From positions 1 through 64,000 of the forward strand of contig CAYQME010000006.1 in the NCBI GenBank assembly GCA_964418645.1: DNA of 64,000 nucleotides. The letters run 5' to 3'. The position numbers and the translations under genes were made by a program. The notes under the pieces are model-generated. The model saw only the letters and a program-made list of their open reading frames with translations, had not been told where the DNA came from and ran no database searches. Positions 26,340-36,257 of this stretch are shown piece after piece (position 1 is the stretch's first letter; every line of letters starts with the position of its first letter). The DNA is from JAADHG01 sp964418645. Its GTDB lineage: Bacteria; Bacteroidota; Bacteroidia; Flavobacteriales; Flavobacteriaceae.

Positions 26340-29300
26340 ATGGAAACAAAATTATTTAAAAACTTATTGTTCTGTTATGCTATTTTACTTTGTGCCTTTG
26401 CACAAGCTCAAACAATAACGGGAACAGTATCAGACTCAAATGGTCCTTTACCAGGAGCTACTGTGATAGTAAAAGGGACAACTAATGGAGCCACGACAGA
26501 TTTTGATGGGAAATACTCCCTAGAAGGAGTCTCATCAGACGCTCTTTTGGTGATTAGTTTTTTAGGCTATGCAACACAAGAGGTAAATGTAAACGGTCAA
26601 TCTACCATTGATGTAACAATGGTAGAAGATGTTAGTCAGCTTAGTGAGGTTGTAGTTACTGGTTATGCAACTCAAACCAGAGGAGATATTACGGGTTCTG
26701 TTGCTACTGTGGATATGGATGAAGCACTAAAGGCACCTATTGTAAATGCAGCCGAGGCATTACAAGGAAGGGTTGCTGGCGTTACTGTAGTAAACAGTGG
26801 AGCTCCAGGATCTGCTCCAAAGATTGCTATACGGGGGTTTGGTACAATTAACAGTACAGATCCGTTATATATTATTGATGGAGTTCAAACAGAGGATGCC
26901 AACGCATTGAACAACATTAATCCATCAGATATTGACCAAATGAACGTTTTAAAAGATGGTGCTGCCGCTATTTATGGTGCTAGGGCATCTAACGGTGTTG
27001 TAATTATTACTACTAAGAATGGGGGATATAACATGCCTAAAGCTAAAGTTTCTTTAGATGTATATACTGGTTTTTCGCAAATTGCTAATTCGCCGTCTGT
27101 TTTGAATGCACAACAACATGCAGACATGCTTTTTCAAAGCCAGGTTAATGATGGGATATCGCCATCTCACGGACAATACGGAACTGGCACATTTACTGTT
27201 CCTTCACAAATTCAGGGATATAAAAGGGTAGTATCATATAACCCCATTACGTTTAGTGCTCCGGGAGAGTTTACTGCAACGGTTAATCCTGGAGGAACGA
27301 ATTGGCTAGATGCGATTACAAGAAATGCAGCTACTAGTAACATATCAGTTTCTGTTGAAAATGGAAACGAAAATGGAAAATACTTTTTATCTGCAGGATA
27401 TTTAAATAGAGATGGTATTATGGACCATACCGGATTTGAAAGAATAAGTACGCGTTTAAATTCTGAATTTAGAGCAATTGAAGGGAAACTAAAAATTGGC
27501 GAGCATTTAAATGTTTCCTTTTCCAATACTTTTAGTGGTGTTGGTGAAGCTATAGAAAATTCTTATAGAATAACTCCATTATTGCCTGTAAGAGATGATT
27601 TAGGATTTTTTACTGGAGTAGCAGGTGATGACTTATCCAATACAAGGAACCCTGCAGCACAATTATACAGAGCTAGAAACGACTACAATAAACGTTATGC
27701 CATTTCAGGAGATGTTTACCTCTCTTTTGATATCCTAGACGAGTTAACATTTAAAACAAATTTAGGTGGCGGGTTTAGTACTTTTGATTCTCAAAGGTTT
27801 ACTGCTCTTGATCCTGAACACGGTGAGCCTATTTCTACGAACTCATTAAATGAGCAAGACCAGACGTTTTATAATTGGATTTGGACAAACTCCTTAAGTT
27901 ACAGAAAAACATTTGGTGACCATAAAATTGATGCTTTAGTAGCTATAGAAGCTTTAAAAAATGGGGGTAAAGGACGTGGTATAACCAATACAGATTATTT
28001 ATTTGAAACACCAGATTTTTACACTATTGCAAACGGGCAAGGTACTCCTAATGTAGATTATGCTTTTGAAGGATGGGATTCTTTATGGTCGGTTTTTGGT
28101 TCCGTTAATTATAGTTACCAAGATAAATATTTTGCTACTGGTACCTTGCGTAGAGATACATCTTCTCGTTTTAAAGGCGATAATCAATCGGATATTTTTC
28201 CTTCATTTAGTTTAGGATGGGTAATGAGTAATGAGGATTTTTATAACAACGATTCTTTTATAGAGCGCCTAAAACTAAAAGGATCTTGGGGGGAATTAGG
28301 TAACCAAAGCCTACCAGTTGGGAATCCTACTATTAATATTTCTAACTTGAGCCCGAGTTTGGCAAATTATGCCTTTAATGGTGACTCTGGAAGTATTACT
28401 ACAGGAGCTTTATTAACCGCTGTTGGTAACCCTGATTTGAGATGGGAGACGTCAGAGTCTTTAAACTTTGGAGTTGAAGTGTCAATGTTAAATAGTAGAC
28501 TAAACATTTCTGCTGAATATTTTAATATAAAAACCAAAGATTTAATCGTTCAGGATGTCCAGTTAATTAGTTCTACAGCTATTGATGCAAATGCTCCTTT
28601 TGTAAATCTAGGAGATGTTAAAAATACTGGTTTTGATTTATCGGCAAGTTATGGAAATGAAACATCTGGTGATTTCTCATACAATGTAAGTCTGAACCTT
28701 TCTCACTACAAAAGTGAAGTTACACGATTAATTAATGATGCTGCTCGACCAGGTAGAGGTGATTTAAGGAATGGTTCAGTTACAAGAACTGAAGTGGGTG
28801 AAGAAATTTCTATTTTCTATGGACGTAATGTAATTGGACTTGATAGTAATGGAAGAATGATGTTTGAAGATGTAAATGGAGATGGTATTGTGAATGATGA
28901 TGACAGAACCAATATTGGTTCACCTCATCCAGATTTTACATATGGTATTAACGTTAATTTAGGGTACAAAGGATTTGATGCGCAATTGTTTTTTAACGGA
29001 TCTCAAGGTAATGAAGTCTATAATTATAGTAAGGTGCATACCGATTTTGGATTGTTCGTAAATGGGAATAGAAGCACTAGAGTGTTAAATGCTTGGACAC
29101 CATCAAACACAAATACATCAATACCTGCATTAACAACTTCATATCCTCTTGAAGAAGCATCTGCTAACTCATATTTTGTAGAAGATGGCTCTTATTTAAA
29201 ATTGAAAAACCTTCAAATAGGATATACTTTTTCTCAAACGCTCTCCGAAAAGATTGGTGCAGATTCTGTTCGATTATATTTACAAGGAACTAACCTCTTC

Positions 29301-29426
29301 ACGATTACTAAATATAGTGGATTTGACCCTGAAGTAGTTGCATTTGGTAATTTAGATTTAGGGATAGACTATCGTTTATATCCAATCTCTAAAGTATTTT
29401 CTTTAGGCGCAAATATTAAATTTTAA
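26340..29426 (+). CDS. SusC/RagA-family TonB-dependent outer-membrane transporter
   Basis: A 1028-residue SusC protein. A signal peptide ends at about residue 23 (FAQAQ), followed by a carboxypeptidase-regulatory-like domain (about 24-105) with TITGTVSDSNGPLPGATV. The plug domain carries the SusC signature LYIIDGVQ and SDIDQMNVLKDGAAAIYGARASNGVV. The remaining 800 residues form the beta-barrel, ending with the typical NIKF aromatic C-terminus. It imports oligosaccharides through the outer membrane with SusD as lid. It is 2 bp from the next open frame and co-transcribed with it. Amino-sugar oligomers are the inferred substrate from the downstream enzymes. Confidence 0.95.
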   Translation: METKLFKNLLFCYAILLCAFAQAQTITGTVSDSNGPLPGATVIVKGTTNGATTDFDGKYSLEGVSSDALLVISFLGYATQEVNVNGQSTIDVTMVEDVSQLSEVVVTGYATQTRGDITGSVATVDMDEALKAPIVNAAEALQGRVAGVTVVNSGAPGSAPKIAIRGFGTINSTDPLYIIDGVQTEDANALNNINPSDIDQMNVLKDGAAAIYGARASNGVVIITTKNGGYNMPKAKVSLDVYTGFSQIANSPSVLNAQQHADMLFQSQVNDGISPSHGQYGTGTFTVPSQIQGYKRVVSYNPITFSAPGEFTATVNPGGTNWLDAITRNAATSNISVSVENGNENGKYFLSAGYLNRDGIMDHTGFERISTRLNSEFRAIEGKLKIGEHLNVSFSNTFSGVGEAIENSYRITPLLPVRDDLGFFTGVAGDDLSNTRNPAAQLYRARNDYNKRYAISGDVYLSFDILDELTFKTNLGGGFSTFDSQRFTALDPEHGEPISTNSLNEQDQTFYNWIWTNSLSYRKTFGDHKIDALVAIEALKNGGKGRGITNTDYLFETPDFYTIANGQGTPNVDYAFEGWDSLWSVFGSVNYSYQDKYFATGTLRRDTSSRFKGDNQSDIFPSFSLGWVMSNEDFYNNDSFIERLKLKGSWGELGNQSLPVGNPTINISNLSPSLANYAFNGDSGSITTGALLTAVGNPDLRWETSESLNFGVEVSMLNSRLNISAEYFNIKTKDLIVQDVQLISSTAIDANAPFVNLGDVKNTGFDLSASYGNETSGDFSYNVSLNLSHYKSEVTRLINDAARPGRGDLRNGSVTRTEVGEEISIFYGRNVIGLDSNGRMMFEDVNGDGIVNDDDRTNIGSPHPDFTYGINVNLGYKGFDAQLFFNGSQGNEVYNYSKVHTDFGLFVNGNRSTRVLNAWTPSNTNTSIPALTTSYPLEEASANSYFVEDGSYLKLKNLQIGYTFSQTLSEKIGADSVRLYLQGTNLFTITKYSGFDPEVVAFGNLDLGIDYRLYPISKVFSLGANIKF

Positions 29427-29455
29427 AAATGATAACTAATATTAAAATTTTAAAA

Positions 29456-31141
29456 ATGAAAAAAGGAATAATATATATTGCATTACTAATTGGAATTTTA
29501 GGATGTAGTGATGAGTTTTCAAACTCACCTGCCGTTGGTGCATTGAGTGATGAATCTCTTAAAAATGAAACAGGTGTGAATTTATTGCTCACAGGAGCAT
29601 ATTCTACTTTAGACGGTCAGAGAAATGGTGGCTTTGGAAATGGCTGGGCAATCTCTGGAGATAATTGGATTATGGATGTGCTTTCCGATGATGCACATAA
29701 GGGAAGTACTGATGATGATCAGGCAGATTTAAAAGAAATTGAATTAATGAACTGGTCTACAAATAACGGCTACTGGTTTGCAAAATGGGGTGTTACATTT
29801 GCTGGAATAAATAGATCCAACGCAGTAATTGCTTTAATTAACTCCATTGAAGGTGGCGATTTTTCAGCTCAAATGGCTGAAGCAAGATTCTTACGGGGAC
29901 ATTATAATTTTGAATTACAAAAAATGTGGGTTAATGTTCCTTACATTTCTGAAGAAAATTATGCCAATACAGAATTCAATCAACCTAACCCTGGTTCCAT
30001 ATGGGATCAGATTGAGGCAGATTTTGAATATGCGAAGGATAATTTGCCTGCATCGCAGCCGGTTTATGGAAGACCAACTTCCTGGACCGCAAAAGCGTTT
30101 TTAGGTAAAATGCACTTATATCAACAAGAATGGTCAGCCGCTTCAACACTACTAAATGATGTTGTTAATAATGGACCTTACGATTTATTGCCTGACTATG
30201 CAGATAATTTTAGAATTGCTGGTGACAATAGTGTAGAGTCTGTTTTCTCAATTCAATTTGCTACTGATGGTGGACAATCATATAATGGAAACTCTGGTGG
30301 TTCATTAAACTTTCCTAATCCCGGGCCATTTGGTTCCTGTTGTGGTTTTTATCAGCCAACTCAAGATTTGTTAAATGCATTTCAAACAGATGGTACAGGA
30401 CTTCCATTACTAGACACCTATAACCAAACTGATGTTACAAGTGATTTTGGGATTCCAAGTGCAGATCCCTTTACGCCATATGCTGGTCCGTTAGATCCAA
30501 GAGCTGATTATACAGTAGGTAGAAGATCTATTGACTATAATGGATATGGAGTTAATGTTGGTAAAGATTGGATTCGTGCAGGTTTTGGTGATATATCAGG
30601 TCCTTATTTACCAAAGAAAAATGTTTATTGGAACGGAGAAACAGGAAATCAAGCTACTGGTGGATGGGGCCAACAACTTTCAGGTATTAACTACCATATT
30701 ATGCGTTTCGCTGATGTTTTATTAATGGCAGCTGAAGCAGCAGTGGAAACAGGTGATCTAACAACTGCACTTACAAATGTTAATCGCGTAAGAAATAGAG
30801 CTAAAAATTCTAATTATTTACAAGCTGTAGATGGTAGTGGAGATGCAGCTAATTATGAAATTGAGCCTTATGCTTCTTTCCCAGACGCAACCATGGCTCG
30901 AAAAGCGGTTCGTTTTGAACGCCGCGTTGAATTAGGAATGGAAGGTCATAGACTTTTCGATCTTAGACGTTGGAATGTTTCTGTACAAGTGATGAATGAT
31001 TACTTTGCAAATGAATCCAGAACAATTACTAATTTTGCGACTAAAGTAAGTCCTTACACCGCTACTCATGATTTATTCCCTATTCCATTAGGCGCGATAG
31101 ATTTAAGTGGAGGAGCTTTAACTCAAAATCCAGGGTATTAA
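29456..31141 (+). CDS. SusD/RagB-family outer-membrane lipoprotein
   Basis: A SusD protein of about 561 residues. The start at 29456 is chosen because it begins the lipoprotein signal MKKGIIYIALLIGILGC; an in-frame ATG at 29429 would add nine residues ahead of it. RFLRGHYNFELQKMW and the later LRRWNVS and MARKAVRFERRVELGMEGHR motifs are hallmarks of SusD/RagB. The lipid-anchored lid closes over the SusC barrel and binds the incoming glycan at the cell surface. Terminated by a hairpin 33 bp after the stop codon, so susCD form a transcription unit. Confidence 0.94.
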   Translation: MKKGIIYIALLIGILGCSDEFSNSPAVGALSDESLKNETGVNLLLTGAYSTLDGQRNGGFGNGWAISGDNWIMDVLSDDAHKGSTDDDQADLKEIELMNWSTNNGYWFAKWGVTFAGINRSNAVIALINSIEGGDFSAQMAEARFLRGHYNFELQKMWVNVPYISEENYANTEFNQPNPGSIWDQIEADFEYAKDNLPASQPVYGRPTSWTAKAFLGKMHLYQQEWSAASTLLNDVVNNGPYDLLPDYADNFRIAGDNSVESVFSIQFATDGGQSYNGNSGGSLNFPNPGPFGSCCGFYQPTQDLLNAFQTDGTGLPLLDTYNQTDVTSDFGIPSADPFTPYAGPLDPRADYTVGRRSIDYNGYGVNVGKDWIRAGFGDISGPYLPKKNVYWNGETGNQATGGWGQQLSGINYHIMRFADVLLMAAEAAVETGDLTTALTNVNRVRNRAKNSNYLQAVDGSGDAANYEIEPYASFPDATMARKAVRFERRVELGMEGHRLFDLRRWNVSVQVMNDYFANESRTITNFATKVSPYTATHDLFPIPLGAIDLSGGALTQNPGY

Positions 31142-31173
31142 TTAGTACACTATAATAATTATTTAAATTAGTT

Positions 31174-31208
31174 AAAAAAAGGGCATTAGTTTAATGCTCT
31201 TTTTTTTT
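31174..31208 (+). terminator. Rho-independent terminator after susD
   Basis: AAAAAAAGGGCATTA pairs with TAATGCTCTTTTTTT (one G-T pair) around a short loop, ending in nine Ts. It closes the susCD unit. Confidence 0.8.
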
Positions 31209-31261
31209 GCTAAACATTTAAAATTTTAAGGGCATTATTACATAATATATAACTTAATGAT

Positions 31262-31269
31262 TAAATTTG
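31262..31269 (+). promoter_or_regulatory. Possible -7 promoter box upstream of the VCBS/ASPIC lipoprotein gene
   Basis: TAAATTTG fits TAnnTTTG. No clear -33 TTG was found at the right distance, so the assignment is weak. The predicted leader is about 90 nt. Confidence 0.3.
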
Positions 31270-31367
31270 TGACATTAATATTAATCCATAATTATTAGGT
31301 TTAAAAAAGGGTTTTTGTGAATTATTATTTTATAAGCACTCCATTAAAATCCATTATTAATTAACAC

Positions 31368-34300
31368 ATGAAACAACTATTTATTCTTTTCATAATAACA
31401 ATACTATTTACATCTTGTAATAAAAATACTAAAGGTGTAAATGATCTTGATAATAGAAAAATCTTTAATCTGTTATCTCCAAAAGATACAGGTATTACAT
31501 TTTCAAATAATTTAACAGAAACAGATTCATTAAACTACTTAAATTACGCATACATTTATATGGGTGGTGGTATCGCTGCCGGCGATATAAATAATGATGG
31601 TTTGACTGATCTGTTTTTTACCGGTAATATGGTTCCTAATAGGCTATATATTAATAAAGGACATTTGAAATTTGAAGATATTTCGGAAAAAGCAGGAGTT
31701 CTTGGAGATAAAAGATGGTTTACAGGAGTCACTATGGCAGATGTTAACAATGATGGTTTTTTAGACATATACTGTTCTGTTGCAGGAAAATTTAAACCAA
31801 AAGAGAATTTGCTCTATATTAATAACGGAGATTCAACGTTTAACGAAAGTGCAAAAAAATATGGAATAGCCGATATAGGGAACAGTATTCAAGCCTCATT
31901 TTTTGATTATGATAACGATGGCGATTTAGATTTATATGTAGCTAATTATCCACCAACGAACTTTAATGCACCTAATTATTTTTATCAATATAAATTACAC
32001 AATGCTAATGATATAGAAAGTGATAAATTGTATAGAAATGATGGAGATAGATTCGTGAATGTTACAGATCAGGCAGGTTTACGATCTTATGGTTTAAGTA
32101 ATAGTGTAACTGTTGGAGATATTAATAATGATGGATGGCAAGATATTTATATTTCTAATGATTTTTCTATGCCCGATTTTTTATATATCAATAATAAAAA
32201 TGGCACTTTTTCTGAACGAATTAAAGAGTCGACTAAACAAACGGCATATTATGGTATGGGCGTCGATATAGCCGATTATAATAATGACGGATTATTAGAT
32301 ATTATCCAAATGGATATGACACCAGGTAATAACCGGCGGTCTAAAGCTAACATGTCTAGTATGAACCCGAAACTATTTTGGGGAACTGTCAATGCCGGAT
32401 TTGGATACCAATATATGCAAAATACATTGCAATTAAATAATGGTTCATTAAACAATTCAATGCCCGATTTTAGTAATGTATCTCGTTTAGCAGGAATAGC
32501 TACAACCGATTGGAGTTGGGGACCTTTATTTGCAGATTTAGATAATGATGGATGGAAGGATGTTTTTATTTCTAATGGAACTCGAAGAGAAATTAACAAT
32601 AAAGATTTTTTTGATGCTTTAAAGGGAGAACGATTAACAAAAGATAGTTTATTAAAAAAAACATTAGAAATTCCTTCAGAAAAAATTGACAATTTTGTCT
32701 ATAAGAATAATGGCGATTTAACTTTTAGCAAAGCCAACGAAAAATGGGGTATCGTTTATAAAGGATTTTCTAACGGCTGTATCTATGCTGATCTAGACAA
32801 TGATGGGGATTTAGAAATAGTAACTAATAATATTGATGATGTCGCAACATTTTTTGAAAATAAAAGTGACAAAAAAAATAATTATATTACTTTAAAATTC
32901 GCTGGAACTGATAAGAATAAATTTGGGTTGGGAGTAAAAGTAAATTTACAATCCGATAGCCTAGAACAGTTTCAAGAAATGACCTTAACAAGAGGATTTC
33001 AATCTTCAATCGCGCCACAATTACATTTTGGATTAGGGAAGTCAGAAATAATTAACCAATTAAAAGTAACTTGGCCAGATGGTAAGGTCCAAATTTTAAA
33101 AAATATACCAGCTAATCAAACCTTGCTGTTAAAATATGAAGATTCTGCAGTTAATAAAATAATAGCCTTAAGGGATAGAAAATATTTATTCACAGATGCC
33201 ACTGTAGAACTAAAGCTGAAGCATAAACACAGTGAGAATTCTTACGACGATTTTAAAAAAGAAGTATTGTTGCCACATCGCACTTCCACATTTGGTCCTT
33301 ATTTATCGGTTGGAGATTTGAATGGTGACGGCAAAGAAGATTTCTTTATTTCCGGGTCATCGCAATACAAAACAGGATTATATTTTCAAACTGATGAAGG
33401 ATTTCAACAAGAACACACAATTCTTGATGAAGATAACAAGTATGAAGATATGGGTTCACTAATGTTTGATGCCGATTCCGATGGTGACTTAGACTTATAT
33501 GTTGTGAGTGGAGGAAATGAATTTGAAGCAGGTTCTGAAATGTTACAGGATAGATTGTATCGAAACGATGGCAGTGGAAATTTCTCTAAAACTACAGATG
33601 CACTCCCAATTATGCATTCTAGTGGATCAAGGGTGTACGAAGCAGATTTTGATAATGATGGTGATTTGGATTTGTTCGTTTGTGGGAGACTTGTCCCGGG
33701 AAATTATCCATCTCCAGCAAAAAGTTACATTTTAGAAAATAAAAGTACTCCAAGTCATATCCGTTTTGAGGACGTTACTGAGCAAATTTCTCCTCAATTA
33801 GTAAAATTGGGATTAGTTACGGCAGCATCTTGGACCGATATCGATAATGATGGATGGATGGATTTAATTGTCGTAGGTGAATGGATGCCTGTTAGAGTTT
33901 TTAAAAATATAAACGGAAAATTAAAAGAAGTCTCGGGAAAAATGGGATTAGATAAAACTACGGGTTGGTGGTTTAGTATGGCCAGTGGAGATTTTGATAA
34001 CGATGGAGATCAAGATTATATTTTAGGAAACCTAGGGTTAAATTACAAATACCAATCTAAGGGTGAAAATACTTTTGATATTTATTTAAATGATTTTGAT
34101 AAAAATAATCATCAAGACATAGTTTTAAGTTATTACAATGAAGGGCAAAAATATCCGGTTAGAGGACGTGAATGCTCATCGCAACAAATTCCTGCCATAA
34201 AAGAAAAATTTAAAAATTATGATTCCTACTCCAATGCAAGTTTAGTAGATATCTATACCGAAAAAGACCTTAATAAATCTTTGCATTATCAAGTTAATAC

Positions 34301-34664
34301 TTTTTCGAGTGTTTATATGGAAAATAAAGGCGATAAATTTGTTCTTCATAAATTGAATAATATGGCCCAATTTTCAAGTATTAATCAAATTATTCCATAT
34401 GATTTTGACGGTGATAATAATCTAGATTTTATAATCGCAGGAAATTTATATGATTCTGAGGTTGAGACGCCTAGAAATGATGCTGGAATAGGACTATTTA
34501 TGAAAGGTGATGGTCAAGGTAATTTTAAGGCCATACCGTTTGTTGATAGTGGATTATTCATGGATAAGGATGTTAAAGATTTAGCCATGATAACTATAAA
34601 AGGTAAAAAAATAATATTAGTTGCTAATAATGATGACTATATGCAGGTCATCAAATTTAACTAA
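31368..34664 (+). CDS. VCBS/FG-GAP repeat lipoprotein with ASPIC/UnbV domain (CRTAC1 type)
   Basis: A 1098-residue lipoprotein (lipobox FTSC, Cys17). Two arrays of FG-GAP/VCBS calcium-binding repeats, with motifs such as GDINNDGLTDLFF, DYDNDGDLDLY and DLDNDGDLEIV, should fold as a seven-blade propeller. Between them, at about residues 515-600, lies an ASPIC/UnbV domain (FGLGVKVNLQ, PQLHFGLGKSE, VTWPDGKVQ). A second propeller occupies the C-terminal half. In Bacteroidota these proteins often follow SusCD genes and are thought to bind glycans at the surface; no enzymatic activity is established. Degenerate relatives of this gene lie at 44051-46170. Confidence 0.85.
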   Translation: MKQLFILFIITILFTSCNKNTKGVNDLDNRKIFNLLSPKDTGITFSNNLTETDSLNYLNYAYIYMGGGIAAGDINNDGLTDLFFTGNMVPNRLYINKGHLKFEDISEKAGVLGDKRWFTGVTMADVNNDGFLDIYCSVAGKFKPKENLLYINNGDSTFNESAKKYGIADIGNSIQASFFDYDNDGDLDLYVANYPPTNFNAPNYFYQYKLHNANDIESDKLYRNDGDRFVNVTDQAGLRSYGLSNSVTVGDINNDGWQDIYISNDFSMPDFLYINNKNGTFSERIKESTKQTAYYGMGVDIADYNNDGLLDIIQMDMTPGNNRRSKANMSSMNPKLFWGTVNAGFGYQYMQNTLQLNNGSLNNSMPDFSNVSRLAGIATTDWSWGPLFADLDNDGWKDVFISNGTRREINNKDFFDALKGERLTKDSLLKKTLEIPSEKIDNFVYKNNGDLTFSKANEKWGIVYKGFSNGCIYADLDNDGDLEIVTNNIDDVATFFENKSDKKNNYITLKFAGTDKNKFGLGVKVNLQSDSLEQFQEMTLTRGFQSSIAPQLHFGLGKSEIINQLKVTWPDGKVQILKNIPANQTLLLKYEDSAVNKIIALRDRKYLFTDATVELKLKHKHSENSYDDFKKEVLLPHRTSTFGPYLSVGDLNGDGKEDFFISGSSQYKTGLYFQTDEGFQQEHTILDEDNKYEDMGSLMFDADSDGDLDLYVVSGGNEFEAGSEMLQDRLYRNDGSGNFSKTTDALPIMHSSGSRVYEADFDNDGDLDLFVCGRLVPGNYPSPAKSYILENKSTPSHIRFEDVTEQISPQLVKLGLVTAASWTDIDNDGWMDLIVVGEWMPVRVFKNINGKLKEVSGKMGLDKTTGWWFSMASGDFDNDGDQDYILGNLGLNYKYQSKGENTFDIYLNDFDKNNHQDIVLSYYNEGQKYPVRGRECSSQQIPAIKEKFKNYDSYSNASLVDIYTEKDLNKSLHYQVNTFSSVYMENKGDKFVLHKLNNMAQFSSINQIIPYDFDGDNNLDFIIAGNLYDSEVETPRNDAGIGLFMKGDGQGNFKAIPFVDSGLFMDKDVKDLAMITIKGKKIILVANNDDYMQVIKFN

Positions 34665-34793
34665 TGTAGTTCTAACCTTATGAGTTGTTTTTACAACATC
34701 CTTTTCAAAATTAAAAGTTCCTTTACACAAGCAAGAGTAGAGCAAATTAACTTTCTGATAAATTAAAAGAAGGAATGGAAATTATGAAGTAAT

Positions 34794-35957
34794 ATGAAAC
34801 ATTTTAAATACTTATTAATATCGCTTTTTACACTATCTCTTTTGGTAAATTGTGGAAGTAAAGAGGAGAAAGCGCAAGGAAATAATAAATCTAAGCTTAA
34901 ATTAAACCAAGAAACCAAAATAAATGATTCAAATATATTCTTTGTAGGAACTTACACTGATGGCGAAAGTCAGGGAATAAACAAATATGCTCTTCAAAAA
35001 AATGGAGTACTGAAATCTCTTGGATTGGCGGCAGAATTAAATAATCCGTCTTTTTTAGCTATGAGTACGGATAAGAAATTTTTGATAGCTGTGAGCGAAA
35101 TTCCTAATATGGGGACTGTTGAGTCATTTTTAATTACAGAAGATAGCTTAAAGTTTATAAATCGTAGCTCTTCCGGCGGAGCTAATCCTTGTCATGTAAC
35201 AATAAATGACGAAGGTTTCGTGGTAACTTCTAACTATACAAGTGGTAGTGTTGGGTTATTAAAACTCAATAAAAAAGGAGAATTGTCTAAATTATTGGAT
35301 GTCCAGCAACATGCCGGAAAAGGTACAACCGAAAGACAGCAAGGGCCACATGCACATTCATCTTGGATCGAGTCTGGAAGTAGTATTAAAATTATATCCG
35401 TTGATCTTGGGACGAACGAATTATGGTTCTCAAAACTGGACTCTACGATACGCAAATTAGTGCCTTCATATCCTTATAAGTTAAAAATGAAGGACGGTGC
35501 AGGACCACGCCATCTAACTTTTCATCCAAATGGAAAATGGTTTTATGTAATAAATGAATTAAATAGTACTGTTGTATTAATTAAAAAGTCAGTTAGTGGA
35601 AAATATATAAAGAGCATACCTATTTCTACATTACCAAAAGATTATTCAGAAAGCAATACATGTGCAGATATACATATCTCTGCTGATGGGAAGTTTGTCT
35701 ACGCTTCTAATCGCGGGCACAACTCCATTGCTATCTATAAGGCAAATGATAAGGATGGTAATTTAACCCTTATTGGACACCAATCTACTTTGGGAAATGG
35801 TCCACGCAATTTTTCATTATCTCCTAATGACGACTATCTACTAGTTGCCAATCAGCAAACAAATAATATTGTATCTTTTAAACGCGACAAAATTACTGGT
35901 TTGTTAACATATAAAAGTCAAGTTAAAGCGCCAAGTCCAGTTTGTATTTTATTTTAA
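34794..35957 (+). CDS. Lactonase-family (6-phosphogluconolactonase-like) seven-blade propeller lipoprotein
   Basis: A 387-residue protein of the YbhE/Pgl lactonase family. A lipoprotein signal ends LLVNC (Cys20). The YVGTYT-like start (FFVGTYTDGESQGINKY), GGANPCHV, GPHAHS and DGAGPRHLTFHPNGK motifs are hallmarks of the propeller. Known relatives hydrolyse 6-phosphogluconolactone or other sugar lactones, but an exported lipid-anchored form cannot act on cytoplasmic phosphosugars. A lactone from outside sugar oxidation is a more likely substrate. It lies between the VCBS gene and the nagB fusion, about 130 bp downstream of the former. Confidence 0.82.
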   Translation: MKHFKYLLISLFTLSLLVNCGSKEEKAQGNNKSKLKLNQETKINDSNIFFVGTYTDGESQGINKYALQKNGVLKSLGLAAELNNPSFLAMSTDKKFLIAVSEIPNMGTVESFLITEDSLKFINRSSSGGANPCHVTINDEGFVVTSNYTSGSVGLLKLNKKGELSKLLDVQQHAGKGTTERQQGPHAHSSWIESGSSIKIISVDLGTNELWFSKLDSTIRKLVPSYPYKLKMKDGAGPRHLTFHPNGKWFYVINELNSTVVLIKKSVSGKYIKSIPISTLPKDYSESNTCADIHISADGKFVYASNRGHNSIAIYKANDKDGNLTLIGHQSTLGNGPRNFSLSPNDDYLLVANQQTNNIVSFKRDKITGLLTYKSQVKAPSPVCILF

Positions 35958-36257
35958 TTACCTCAATATAATTTGCCAGCATTACTAATTTTAAAATCTT
36001 GATAAGATTAGAAATTTAATTATTTAAACTTTTAATATATAAATCGAAAAATCTTAGTCTTTAAATAAATGCTATCCATTGCCAATTTAATGTTGTTTGT
36101 ATATATAATTATATGTTATAAATATATATTTTTATTTTTATTTTATTAAAAAGTTATTTTTCATATTTAATAATTTGATTAGTTTATAAAACAAGCGGAA
36201 AATTCAATTCTTCCGCTTGTTTTATCACAAATTAATACTTAAGTAAATTTTATATAC
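35958..36257. other. Intergenic stretch between the lactonase-like gene and nagB
   Basis: A 300-bp AT-rich stretch with no gene. Its only clear structure is the strong hairpin at 36187-36224, ending 33 bp before the nagB fusion ATG. No convincing TAnnTTTG box was found. Confidence 0.7.
36187..36224 (+). terminator. Strong hairpin just upstream of nagB (terminator or leader attenuator)
   Basis: TAAAACAAGCGGAA (36187-36200) and TTCCGCTTGTTTTA (36211-36224) pair perfectly over 14 bp around a 10-nt loop. The stem's own Ts form the tail. It is 230 bp after the lactonase stop and 33 bp before the nagB start, closer than expected for the upstream gene's terminator, so an attenuator role is conceivable. 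Confidence 0.6.
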
